Source: Neckera pumila (lineage: Eukaryota; Streptophyta; Bryopsida; Hypnales; Neckeraceae). Taken from it: a stretch of 64,000 nt of DNA. The stretch's first letter is position 1. Every line of letters begins with the position of its first letter. The stretch covers positions 19,327,660 through 19,391,659 of the forward strand of contig OZ018414.1 in NCBI GenBank assembly GCA_963969595.1, in the 5' to 3' direction. Under the pieces are notes generated by a model that made no database searches, was not told the origin of the DNA, and was given only the letters and a program-made list of their open reading frames with translations. The translations under genes and the position numbers were made by a program. Positions 48,831-59,400 of this stretch are shown one piece after another.

Positions 48831-49195
48831 GAGAAAATTTCAACCCCTTAGAGGGCCGTTCGAAGTTGACATGTCATGCTATTTCTTGCATGGCCTTTCA
48901 ACTTTGAAAAGTGCTTTTGGTGAGTAGTCAGAGTCTTTGACTGCTTGCTAGAGCAGTCAAGTTTTGCAAAAAAAATTATTTTATTTTATTTTATTTTATT
49001 TTAAATTTTATTTTAAGACTTAAAAAAAATATATTAATAATTTCTTATTTGGAATTTTGGGTTCCTGTACCACTGCCGCTACAGTTTCAATTGGGCAGAA
49101 ATAGGGGAAAAATGAATTTTTGAGCAAAAAAAAAAGGAAATTTTAGGGTACCTCGGAGGGCTATAGAGTAGCCTTCCAAAGGCCTGAGATTTCTC
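48831..49195. mobile_element. MITE-like element, relative of 15661-16001
   Basis: Ends are inverted: GAGAAAATTT at the left and GAGATTTCTC at the right. It is similar to the copy at 15661-16001 over its whole length. A shorter related end occurs at about 62518-62650. It lies about 450 bp upstream of the oxidase start codon. Confidence 0.72.
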
Positions 49196-49651
49196 TAATT
49201 GGTCCCTTAGGGGTTAAGGTATTCTACATGTTGATGCAATAGTCATGTGTCTGAGTGAATACCATGAAGAATATTTATTGGTTATGTATGTGAATCATTT
49301 TTCTATTTATTAAAAAAAGAACCGAACTTCTAAAACTAATTAAAACCGCTAAACTATAATGTGTGCACGTAATATTCTTGTTTTCGTTGCCCAGAGTCTG
49401 TATACTTGTTTGTAAAGATATTTATTTGTAAGGATGTCAGCAAAAGACCTAGTCATTGATTCAACTGGTCGGAGAGTGCAACCCACGATTCAATTTGCAC
49501 AAAGCTCTAAAATTTGGATTGAGATTAGATTGTTGTATGCTGGTCTTAAACGTTTGAAAAGCACCGATGTTGTGAATTTCTGCTAATGACGTTTTTGGTT
49601 GATATGAAATCAGTGGCAGGCGAAACAAAACCAAAAGATTGAAGCTCCAAA

Positions 49652-52600
49652 ATGCACAATGTTGAGTATGCGGCGGTTCTGGTGACCACAATGTTGTTGT
49701 TGCTGTCGGCCAATGCGGCCCAAACCGTGCACCAGTATGCATGGGAGATTGACTACTTCAAGTTCAGTCCCGATTGCAATGCCTCAGCTGCCAAAGACGT
49801 CTTGGGAGTTCACCAGATCGCTCCCACAGAAATCCGGCTGGGCAGTACTTTCCCGGGGCCAACCATCCGAGCTCGGGAAGGCGACCGCATTGAAGTAACC
49901 GTGACCAACAAAATCAGTAAAGTGAACCCATTTGGCGAGCCTCCTGAACGCGTTGCCATTCACTGGCATGGCATTCGCCAGGTAAACTATTGATATCAAT
50001 GATCTTTCCAACTTCAATTCCGTTGTCCTGGCAAGATTTCGAGTGCCGAATTTGTGGCATTGAACTGCAGAAAGCTTGAAAAACGAGGATTGGTATAGAT
50101 TAATTTCGTCTTCGAACACGTAAGTGCCGGCATGAAGGTCACGTTCTGGATGATGATTTGAGTGCTTCTGGGTGATATTTTGTCAAGATGATTTTAATTC
50201 ATGTGAAGTAATGTTTGAATCTGTTAAAAACAGTCTTTGATTGTGACCAATATGATGATTTTGAGGTGAATAAAATGTTTCTGTAAAGAATTATGAAAAA
50301 TAGGCAAAATTTCAGAGAAGAATTTGTGCGTAAAAGGATCAATGCCAATTTTTTACACTGGTGAGATTTGGGGCGCCCAAATTGTATTGCTCAAATGCAC
50401 AAAGCTCGAAAAACAAGGATGTGGTTTAGATTTAGATTCAATGCTCCTGCCTTGAAAAGCGCCAATGTTGTGTGATTATCTGTCAATGTGGCAATATTGG
50501 CTTTTTTCGAAAATTGAGTCTTGCACTTGATCAATTGATTTGATTGAATATATTTGACTCATGCGCTTTGTTTCGTGTTTGAGTTTTTAATGAAACCTTT
50601 TTTTTGGTTGTTGCTTTGACACAACTGGATTTTCTTACTAAAAGATTTGGATTCTTTATGTTGATTCATCCCAGTTGGGTTCACCATGGAGCGATGGAGC
50701 ACCAGGCTTGACTGAGTGTGGGATTCCTGTGAATGCCTCAAAGCTTTACACTTTCACGGTGGACCGAGTACGCATCTCCCTTCTCACGAGTCTTTACTTT
50801 GAATTTACTGGAAATCAACAGAAAAAACAACTCATATTTGATATTTAGGCAAATTTCAGTTTGTCAAGTAAGATTTTCAAGTGTGCTGAAAAATACGACT
50901 TTCAAGTGGTTAGATGTTGCTTTTTAGTTACCAATTCAACTGAAACCTCTGGACTCAAAACTCTAGGATGAGTATAGATCTGAGAATTAAGATGAGTCTC
51001 ACAAACCACTCCAGGTTCAGACTAAGTGTCCGAAAATTTGAGTAGTTCGTTGTGAAACTCAAAATTGTATCATTCAACCACACACGATGCACTAATACAA
51101 AGGAATTGTATAGATTTCCGCTCCAGGGCGCCCACCTTGAATAGTGTCTACGTCATGAATTTCTGAAAATAAAACGAAATTGACATTTGTATGGTTGCTT
51201 TTCTTAATGTCCATTTCCATAGCACTAGCTCCAGTGAGACTAATTGTTTCTACAAATGCAGCCAGGGACATATTTCTGGCACGGACATTACGGATCCCAG
51301 CGAAGCGCAGGTCTGTACGGCTTGCTTCTAATCGACCCAAGAGATGGTGCACTTGTCCCAACTTACGACGGCGAGTTCGCCATCACTCTGAACGACTGGT
51401 GGTACGCGGACATCTACAATCAAACCCACGGCTTGGACTCGTCCCAAAAGTGGACGTGGGTCAATAACCCGCAGTCGTTCCTCATCAAAGGAGATTCGTC
51501 AGCAGTCCCATGTCAACCCCCGCACTCCTGTCTCTCGGCCGAGCTTGAATGCGCCACCAACAAGCTCAACCGCGTCATCAGCGGCGCAGGAAAACTCATC
51601 TGGAATGTGCTTCCCGGCAAGACCTACCTCGTGCGAATGGTGAGTGCAACCTCGTTCGCGTTTCTCAACTTCGTGATCGAAGGACACGTCATGACGGTCC
51701 TGGAAACCGATAGACATTTAGTGCAACCCTTCAACACTACCAGTATCGACATCCTGTCGGGACAAACGTACACTTTCAGTCTCACAACGAAGGCGGAGTA
51801 TCCGACGCAGAGAGTTTATCATGTGGGTGTCAATGCACGAGACCAAATCCCGGATTCCAAGAAGGATTTAAACGGGACGGATCCCGGACTAGCGGTTTTG
51901 AGCTACAACTTGCCGTATGAGAATAAAAGGGTGAAAATGTCACTAACAGATTATCGAACCTTGTGGAAGAGTGAGCCTGACGTTCAAGTGGGAGGACCAA
52001 GATGGAATGACAGCATCTTTGGCCCTTATTTTGCGAACCAGGTTCGAGCGCTCGCTGGATACTCGTACCCGGTGCCCAAAGTTGGGAACCATGACATTTC
52101 TTTTCTCATCAGTCAAATCAAAGTTCAGTACAATGATAGCGGGTCTCTAACGCGATGGGCCTTGAACAATGTATCATATGATACGAACATATCATCTGAA
52201 ACTTCGGGCAACAAGACACCCCTTTTAACCCGACTTGTTCAACATCACGGGGAATTGAGTCCTCCTGGCAACAACACTAATTTAGTAGACTTGAAAAAAT
52301 TGAGCGCGAATGACATTACAGAAAAGCGAATGTATGATAGGACGCCTGATGCGATACAAGGTGGTTATTACCTGTTGAAGAAAGGAGAAATTGTGACTGT
52401 GATTCTGCAAAACGCAGCCATGTACAACAGTACCGGTTCCGAGGCTCACCCGTGGCATCTCCATGGCCATGATTTCTGGGTGTTGGGCTACGGGAGTGGA
52501 TTATACGATCCAGAGACAAGTCCACAGGAGTTTAATTTGGTAGATCCGCCTGTTCGAAATACCGTGCCTGTGTTTGGGTTCGGGTGGGTGGCGATCCGCT

Positions 52601-52731
52601 TCATTGCGGATAATCCTGGAGTTTGGAGCTTTCATTGTCATAATGAATGGCACCTGCACCTGGGGATGATGGTCGTATTTGCTTACGGCATTGATGACAT
52701 TGATCAAAAGCAGATTCCTTCGTGTCAATAG
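49652..52731 (+). CDS. Multicopper oxidase, L-ascorbate-oxidase-like, three exons
   Basis: Exons 49652-49981, 50675-50767 and 51262-52731 have GT-AG introns in phase 0 and give 630 aa. Residues 1-23 form a hydrophobic signal peptide (VTTMLLLLSANA). Copper ligands are all present: HWHG at 104-107, WHGH at 147-150, HPWHLHGH at 537-544, and the HCH-x3-H-x4-M centre at 599-610 (Cys600, His605, Met610). The intact axial Met and sequences such as PGTYFWHGHYGSQRSAGLYG point to the ascorbate oxidase branch rather than copper-less SKU5 proteins. The enzyme would be apoplastic, oxidising ascorbate while reducing oxygen to water. Several NxS/T glycosylation sites fit secretion. It is longer than the usual 550-580 aa. 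A laccase-like substrate range cannot be excluded. No damage was seen. Confidence 0.93.
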
Positions 52732-52922
52732 GGAGCAATCTCCGTACAAAATTAGGGAGTTTAAGAGTGATTTTTGCAAACGCCAACTTGGCGTCTGTCA
52801 ACATAGATGTAGAACCGAAGATGTAAATTACAAAAGAGGGTTGGTTGCACTGACCGTAGGTTTATGTTAATACAATAGATTCTTCAAATAAGAATTCAGT
52901 GCCTTCCATACCCTGAAGAACG
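52732..52922 (+). other. 3' flank of the oxidase gene
   Basis: 191 bp between the stop codon and the start of duplication copy B. It probably holds the 3' untranslated region. No clear AATAAA was identified. Confidence 0.4.
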
Positions 52923-53307
52923 TCAGCAATGGTGAGGGACTAAAAAGTAGACTTCATTTCGCCAACGTCCTTGTGTATCATTTGGAAGAGTTCCCCTCAG
53001 ATTTGTATAGACTCTATACATTTATTCTACCTGCATGCCTTTGAAGGCTTACAAGCGTTGTGATGATTTACCATTCACTGAGATCTAATTCACTGCTTGC
53101 TTTTCAATTCGTCAACGCTTGCGATTCAAGCGAGGTTTTTGTCCAACTAGCCTAAATCCTAGCTTGGTTCTTTCTAGAGTACTAGCACTGCGGCAATTGT
53201 TTTAGATCTATCTGTAGGTCAATCTAAGATTGCAAAGGTTCTATTATGACTGATTTTGTACAAAGAGAAGATTTCTAACACTGTATTGAGTGGAAATGTT
53301 TTGAGAG

Positions 53308-55005
53308 CTAAAGGTTGCTGTCGTTGAGTGCAACGTCTCTCTCCTGTTGCCTCGCCAAGCGAACTTCCCTGTAGCAACTGCGTCCCACTTTGAAGGCTTT
53401 GAACAACATGGCAAATCCCACGACACACGACCACACTTGGGCGATGATGATGATCCCCAACAACCACGCCACGAACTCATCTCGTTCGTAAACCGTCACA
53501 AATGTACAATACAAGGAAGATATGTAGAAAACCGCGCACTGTGCTGAGATTCGTTGTAGCTGCCATTCCTTCGAAATCTTGTACCTCTTCACACCACTAG
53601 CTTTTGGTGTCGTCTCCCTCTTGAAGCTGACCTATTTGTGACAAAGAACATGACAATACCAGGATTTTACCAATCAAAATGAACAAGGCTCTTATCACAA
53701 GAGAAAATAGAAACTTCCCTTATTAGTTCACTGACGTTTTTGTGTTGGTTTCAATGCAATTTTTATCGAGATTTGAATGAATTTTTTTATCCATTTGGGT
53801 GATTGTGTTAAAATTCCCACAGAAATGTCAGAGAGATGATTTTCTTCTCGTGGCGTGATTAGGTCAGCACATTTATGAAGAGGCCATTGTAGGTGGAGTT
53901 ACCTTAGTAGATACTATGCTGCGCAGATGGTGAATGGTTGTTACGGCCTTCCAAAGTGCAATTTGTTGTACCACGGCCGAAACAATGGACAAGAGAGAAA
54001 GATATGTGTAAAAAACCGCCGAGTTGTACAACAAAACCGCCTCCCACCCACATGGATCCGAATGGCCAACCGCTTCCATCAGTAAGCTCCCATTGATGCC
54101 GAGTAAACACAAATGAATGACATCCCACGTCGATTCCCACCCCCAAAACGCCCGCAATGTACTTGAAAGTGGGATACCTGGAAGGCAAAGTAACACTTAA
54201 CAGTAAGCAGAAGTCTTTGTCGAAATCTACGCTTCAGATACATCAGGGAAGAATTGGAACGGATGGTAATCAGCTGGTTCACCGTCCGTGTCCCAAGTGT
54301 GCAGCCAGTTACAAAACGTTTTGTTACAGACGGATGTCGGTGTGCCTTTTAGGGTTCATTCCTGTTACGGGTTCGGGTTGTCGGGCTTTAGGATTGTAGT
54401 GTTTTCCAGGGTTTTAGTGCATTTTCGTGTTCACCTGGCGGCCAGAGCACGTACTGCGTGACGGCGGCCAACAGCACCAGAAACTCCACGAGCAACACGA
54501 ACGGCAGCCCGGAGAACAGCAACCCCTGTCTCGCAAACGCCTCCCTCCAGAACCTTTGCTCATAAAACCTCTTTAGATCATTCACCTCACAATAGACAAA
54601 GTTCGTGATATCCTTCTGACTAACCCGATCCGGCAGCCACGACCTCCAGAACGGCGTGAACGCGTCCACGATGCCCACGTCGAAGTACTTGATGGGGTGT
54701 AGGTAGCGTCCGTTCTTCTCCGAGTGCACGTAGCTGGCCATCGTGTGGGGAGTGAGCTTGTCCTCACAGCAGAACGTGCACTTGTCTTCTGGCCAGATGA
54801 GGAACAGCGGGGGAGTAGTGTTCTGGCGGAAGTTCTCGCAGTTGTTGACGGTCTTGAAGTAGGGCTGCCAGGTGCCGATGATGTACTTTAAAGGGGTTAG
54901 GCCGATCAGGCTCTCGTCTCGGCTTTTGCCTTTGTTGCCATCTGCTGAGGCGCAGATGGATGCAGAGAGCAGGAGGGCGAGGATGGCTGCGAGCTGGGTC
55001 TTCAT
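53308..55005 (-). CDS. Unrecognised secreted/multi-pass membrane protein, intact copy B, three exons
   Basis: Exons on the minus strand: 55005-54435, 54177-53903 and 53631-53308. Introns are GT-AG and phases agree (phase 1, then 0), giving 389 aa. Residues 1-20 are a signal peptide (AAILALLLSASICAS). Residues 21-160 are soluble with Cys56, 76, 79, 80 and 139, including a CTFCC cluster. Predicted membrane spans are at about 161-188, 207-226, 236-262, 312-330 and 335-357. The tail is basic, then ends NDSNL. I do not recognise the family and propose no function. The plan (cysteine-rich ectodomain then several helices) suggests the endomembrane system or plasma membrane. Near-identity with copy A over exons and the first intron shows a recent duplication. 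It is convergent with the oxidase gene. Confidence 0.82.
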
Positions 55006-55059
55006 TGGGAGATGTGGTCTGAAAGAATGGACGATGGTTAGGGTTACAAATTAGAAGGG

Positions 55060-55390
55060 GGTATTATGGGGCAGAAAAGTTGGCAAAATTTCAGAACACG
55101 GGGAACATGGCAAGACCAGGCACGATGTTCAGGTTATAAGCCACAAGGTGGTACAATGTGGCAAGACCAGGCACGATGTTCAGGTTATAAGCCACAAGGT
55201 GGTACAATGGGGCAGAAGGATTGGCAAAATTCTACAGCAAGATTGGCAAAATTCTACAGCAAGCAAGGGGAAGATGGCAAGACCAGGCACATTGGTTAGG
55301 GAGACAAATTACTAGGTGCTACAATGGGGCAGAACATTAGCAAAATTTCACAGGCAAGGGGAACATCAGAACATGGCAAGACGCAAAATG
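55060..55390. repeat. Degenerate tandem repeats in the 5' flank of the copy B gene
   Basis: The same family as 7036-7300 but longer. A unit with GGCAAGACCAGGCACGATGT and TTATAAGCCACAAGGTGGT is duplicated (about 55107-55200), and GATTGGCAAAATTCTACAGC is doubled (55220-55260). Confidence 0.8.
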
Positions 55391-55451
55391 CACGGCACTC
55401 TATTTCATTCTTTCTTCTGTTTGGATTTGCAAGGTTGCAATGAAATCTAAT

Positions 55452-55511
55452 GGGATACATTCACGCTGTTATGTAAAACTATTGTAAGAACTTACAGCGT
55501 GAATGTATCCC
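55452..55511. repeat. Perfect 18-bp stem hairpin, copy B
   Basis: The same arms as at 7361-7420, with one loop difference. It is about 450 bp upstream of the start codon, further away because the tandem repeats are longer. Confidence 0.7.
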
Positions 55512-56276
55512 TAGAGCTCACATTTTGTTATGATAGATCAGGGTTCACATTAATCTTCTTCTGATCTTTTTTTCTTTTAACAATAGATCAATTGAGTTTA
55601 ATTTACATGCATAACAGTCAATAAAATTCTCAGATTGCATCCCCAATGAACCAACAAGGTAGGCCGACAATTCGCTTCGAACCATATCAATGAAAGACCA
55701 AGTAACAAAATCTAGAGAGCTACGGATATTAGCTAGTTTGGATCGGAACGATTCGATCAGAGCACCAAATTTGTGACAGTACTGTACACCGAGTTCGATC
55801 TAAATACTAGGAGCTGGTTTAGATTTACGCTTCTAGCTCTTCGCCAGATCGAGTACGTTTCTAGCTCTTCGCCAGATCGAGTACGTTTCTAGCTCTTTGC
55901 TCAGATCGAGTACGGTGCACAAATTAGAGATCGAACTGCCACCTTACAATTTATATGACAGTTCAGTACTTGTAAAATCCAAGCAGGACTATATATTCTC
56001 AAAGAACTCAAATCAAAGCCCTCACCTTTAAAGGTACATCGATGTCACCTGTGTACGTGAACGCCACTTGAATTGTGTCTAGCTACAAACGCAGTAGACC
56101 TCTACTCGAATCCGACTCAGTCGAAGTAAGTTGCTTTGATTTGTAGCAGAAACGAAAGACACACATACAGATATCCACCTCCAACTAGATGCGAAAGAGC
56201 TATAAAACAAAATAATGCTGCTCTAACAAGGAAATTTAATAGGAAAGAGTGAGGAAGATGAAAGACGGAGACTGAA

Positions 56277-56539
56277 CACTGGGAACTTTTGCCACTTTAT
56301 GCCGGACCTAAAGGGGGGCCTAATGTGCATCTCTGGTTCGGGCTGAGGTTCGGAAGACCGCAGGAACCTGAGTTCCGCGCACTTTTAGCGTCAATGGAGG
56401 CCTAATGCGTACAAAAATGGGCCAAAAGGGGGAGCAAAAGTTTCGCACCCCCCACCTCGGATTTGTACAAAAATGGGCCAAAAGGGGGGCCTAACTCTTC
56501 ACGAGTTAGCCCAGCATAAAGTCTTCAAAGTTCCCAGTG
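56277..56539. mobile_element. CACTA-type MITE, CACTGGGAACTTT family, copy 2 (reverse orientation)
   Basis: 263 bp, ends CACTGGGAACTTT and AAAGTTCCCAGTG, flanked by GAA on both sides (56274-56276 and 56540-56542). Oriented opposite to copies 1, 3 and 4. Absent from copy A. Confidence 0.93.
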
Positions 56540-56689
56540 GAAGACTGAGGAAGATTCTAGCTAGTGAATCGATCGAAGTCTAGCAAGGCTGTGTAGTGTG
56601 TACGTGTACTTAGAGTAATCCTACAACACTTTTTTCTGAAATTTTAGCCTTACTGCGTGCTTGTACGAATCCTGTGGTCGGATTACTTA

Positions 56690-56952
56690 CACTAGGAACT
56701 TTGAAGACTTTATGCTGGGCTAACTCGTGAAGAGTTAGGCCCCCCTTTTGGCCCATTTTTGTACAAATCCGAGGTGGGGGGTGCGAAACTTTTGCTCCCC
56801 CTTTTGGCCCATTTTTGTACGCATTAGGCCTCAATTTTCGCCGAAAGTGCGCGGAACTCAGTTTCCTGCGGTCTTCCGAACCTCAGTCCGAACCAGAGAT
56901 GCACATTAGGCTCCCCTTTAGGCCCGGCATAAAGTGGCAGAAGTTCCCAGTG
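56690..56952. mobile_element. CACTA-type MITE, same family, copy 3 (CACTAGGAAC start)
   Basis: 263 bp, starts CACTAGGAACTTTGAAG and ends AGTTCCCAGTG, flanked by TTA (56687-56689 and 56953-56955). Copy A has the empty site GGATTACTTAATTCATG near 8510, which proves the 3-bp duplication. Confidence 0.96.
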
Positions 56953-57105
56953 TTAATTCATGAGGTTGCAGTGGGATCCACATACGAAGAGATCGATTGT
57001 CTAAGTATCTCTGGTTGCTTCAACTCCGACGAGGAAATCGATTCAGTCTGTGGCACAAATTTTTCTCTGGTTGCCGCGTTAAAGTTTCCCTGATATATGA
57101 AATAT

Positions 57106-57368
57106 CACTGGGAACTTTGAAGACTTTATGCTGGGCTAACTCGTGAAGAGTTAGGCCTCCCTTTTGGCCCATTTTTGTACAAATCCGAGGTGGGGGGTGC
57201 GAAACTTTTGCTCCCCCTTTTGGCCCATTTTTGTACGCATTAGGCCCCAATTGACGCTAAAAGTGCACGGAACTCAGGTTTCTGCGGTCTTCCGAACCTC
57301 AGCCCGAACCAGAGATGCACATTAGGCCCCCCTTGAGGTCCAGCATAAAGTGGCAAAAGTTCCCAGTG
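57106..57368. mobile_element. CACTA-type MITE, same family, copy 4
   Basis: 263 bp, CACTGGGAACTTTGAAG to AAGTTCCCAGTG, flanked by TAT (57103-57105 and 57369-57371). Copy A near 24575-24595 has the uninterrupted counterpart. Confidence 0.95.
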
Positions 57369-57371
57369 TAT

Positions 57372-58668
57372 GAACATACGATATATCACCGGTCCTTACC
57401 TACCCCATTCCGAGTGCCAAAATTCTTCTGATAATGCCGTAAAACGAAAGTTAACCAGGACAATTATGCAAGTTCCTGCGATCGATTGGAAATCGACAGT
57501 GTCTCAGCTGATTCCTGGCAGGAGTTACGGATTCAAACCCGGGTACGCAATTAATTGCCAGGTCGAAGACTGCGTTTCCGGCCCAGCCTGATCAACCCGG
57601 CACGTTCCTAGTGCAAAATCTTCTGAAATTGCCTCAAAGCGAAACCAGGATACACAATTCCAATTACCTTACATCGGTTGGAAACTGGAAGTGGAAATTT
57701 GAGGTTCACCTGATTCCTCGCAGAAGTTACGGTATGAGACAAGGTCAAAAACTAAGTTGCCTGCTCAACACGTTTTTACCTGCTAGCGGGCGAAAATTCC
57801 TGTAATGAAAGCGAAACCAGGATATTGATACTATTTTTTTTTTTTTTTTTTCTGAGAAAATGTTAAGAAGATTTCATTGCAGAAAGAGAGTGCGACAGGG
57901 CCAAGGCAGGAGTTTTTGACCTCACGTACACGCTAAGCAGACTCGAGACCAGACAGACTGCAGACCAATTCAGTGGAGATTGGCCGGTAGTGGAATTCGA
58001 TTCACCTGATTCCTGACAGTAGTTACGGATCTAGACCGAATTAAGAAGTAGAAAGAGGCAATGCAATGCTGCGAAATGGGAAGGCAAGTTCAGTCATGAA
58101 CTCTTCAGTAACTAACTCTTCAGCTTGCCGACCAGTAACCGACGTTGCGACAGATGTAACTTACGTGCTGGCGGAGCACGTTGATCACGAAAAATTGTAA
58201 AAAAACATGGATTGTCGGAGTGCAATCATGTCAACAATTGAATATCTGAGCTTCGTGGTCAGTCGATGGATCAGTCGTGGATAGACGTGCTACCGACAGA
58301 CTTTTGGTTTCGTCAGTACAGCATTTCACACATTTCCTGAGTGGTTTAGTTTTCTAGAACACGTGGTTGAATTGGCGGTATTCCATTACTTTGTCACCTT
58401 TGGATCTGAAATATAAACCCAAACTTGTCTTGGATGTTACTCCGACCTTTATGTCCATATAAGGTAATCAGTAGACTGCTGTAAAAGGCTAAAAGCTACC
58501 GTGTTCTAATTGTGATCCCTATCTACTAAAGACCGCCATGTTGCTTTGAAACATTTTCTACTGTCAATGATGAGTTAGGTAGGCTTAAATGGTTGCTTTA
58601 AGAGCAGACTTCTCTTAGGTCACAATTATTGGCATTGGAATCGTGAAACTTTATTGAATTTGATGTTA
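57372..58668. other. Duplicated non-coding sequence, copy B
   Basis: Aligned in pieces with 24596-24646, 25354-25515, 26992-27207, 28369-28781 and 29520-29600. About 58300-58625 has no counterpart in copy A. No gene seen; the short frames are not convincing. Confidence 0.5.
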
Positions 58669-59022
58669 AAGTAGGAGCATCCATAACCATGAATTTAAGC
58701 AATTCAGCATAGATGGAGGCAAATTTTTCTAGAGAAAATATTTTTTCCATATTAGCAATTGAAAATCATGAATTTTTGAAGAAAAAATTAGAATATTTGG
58801 ATAAGGCATCTCATTTCTATGAATTTTCAAAGTAAAACTCCCTAGGGCACCCTAAACCATAGTCTACTAAATCTGCCTTGATTCTAGTACCCAAATTTTA
58901 AAAATTCAAAATCCACTAACCACAATTCAGTATGGAGTCATGTTTCAAGTTACTTTTAAGCATGCTTTAAGGGCACTCTACATTCCAGGCATGGAGACAT
59001 CTTGTTTATGGGTGCTCCTACC
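58669..59022. mobile_element. PIF/Harbinger-type MITE in copy B
   Basis: Ends AAGTAGGAGCATCCATAA and TTTATGGGTGCTCCTACC, flanked by TTA (58666-58668 and 59023-59025). Copy A has GATGTTAGATG at the matching site. 354 bp, no coding frame. Confidence 0.82.
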
Positions 59023-59400
59023 TTAGATGCATTGATTTTGTGAACTTTTGGAGAAGTGGCTGAGAAAAATGTTTGGGATCAAGACTTTAGGTGAACTATG
59101 GTAGGATAGGTATCAAATTTGCGCACCAGCAACTTCAATTAAGTACCACATTTGGAATTTTATTTTAATTTGAAATTTTTTCCCCTATAATCTATGCAAT
59201 ATTGAAGTTGTCAATGATGTTTTACATTGAAAAATGGATGGTTTCAGTGGGTATTATGAGCAACTGATGGATGAAAAGGTACAATGTTCTTTGAAATTTT
59301 GGAGGTGGCATAATATTGCAAATTTCATTCATGTGTCAATCACAATTTAAGAAACTGTACCATGAGCTTCATTATAATTAGTCTTTGAATTTTTGAAGGT

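Larger units (their letters stand above)
47371..51175. repeat. Five dispersed copies of a 75-100 bp repeat around and inside the oxidase gene
   Basis: Copies lie at about 47371-47450, 49496-49592, 50066-50170 (intron 1), 50395-50495 (intron 1) and 51088-51175 (intron 2). Shared words are GCACAAAGCTC, AGGATTGGTATAGATT, GCCTTGAAAAGCGCCAATG and GTGAATTTCTG. All are in the same orientation. None was noticed elsewhere in the window. Confidence 0.75.

Noticed and set aside
57372..57805. Short frames in duplicated DNA of copy B as conserved genes
   Set aside because: Frames are not maintained in the aligned copy A sequence and have no recognisable domain.
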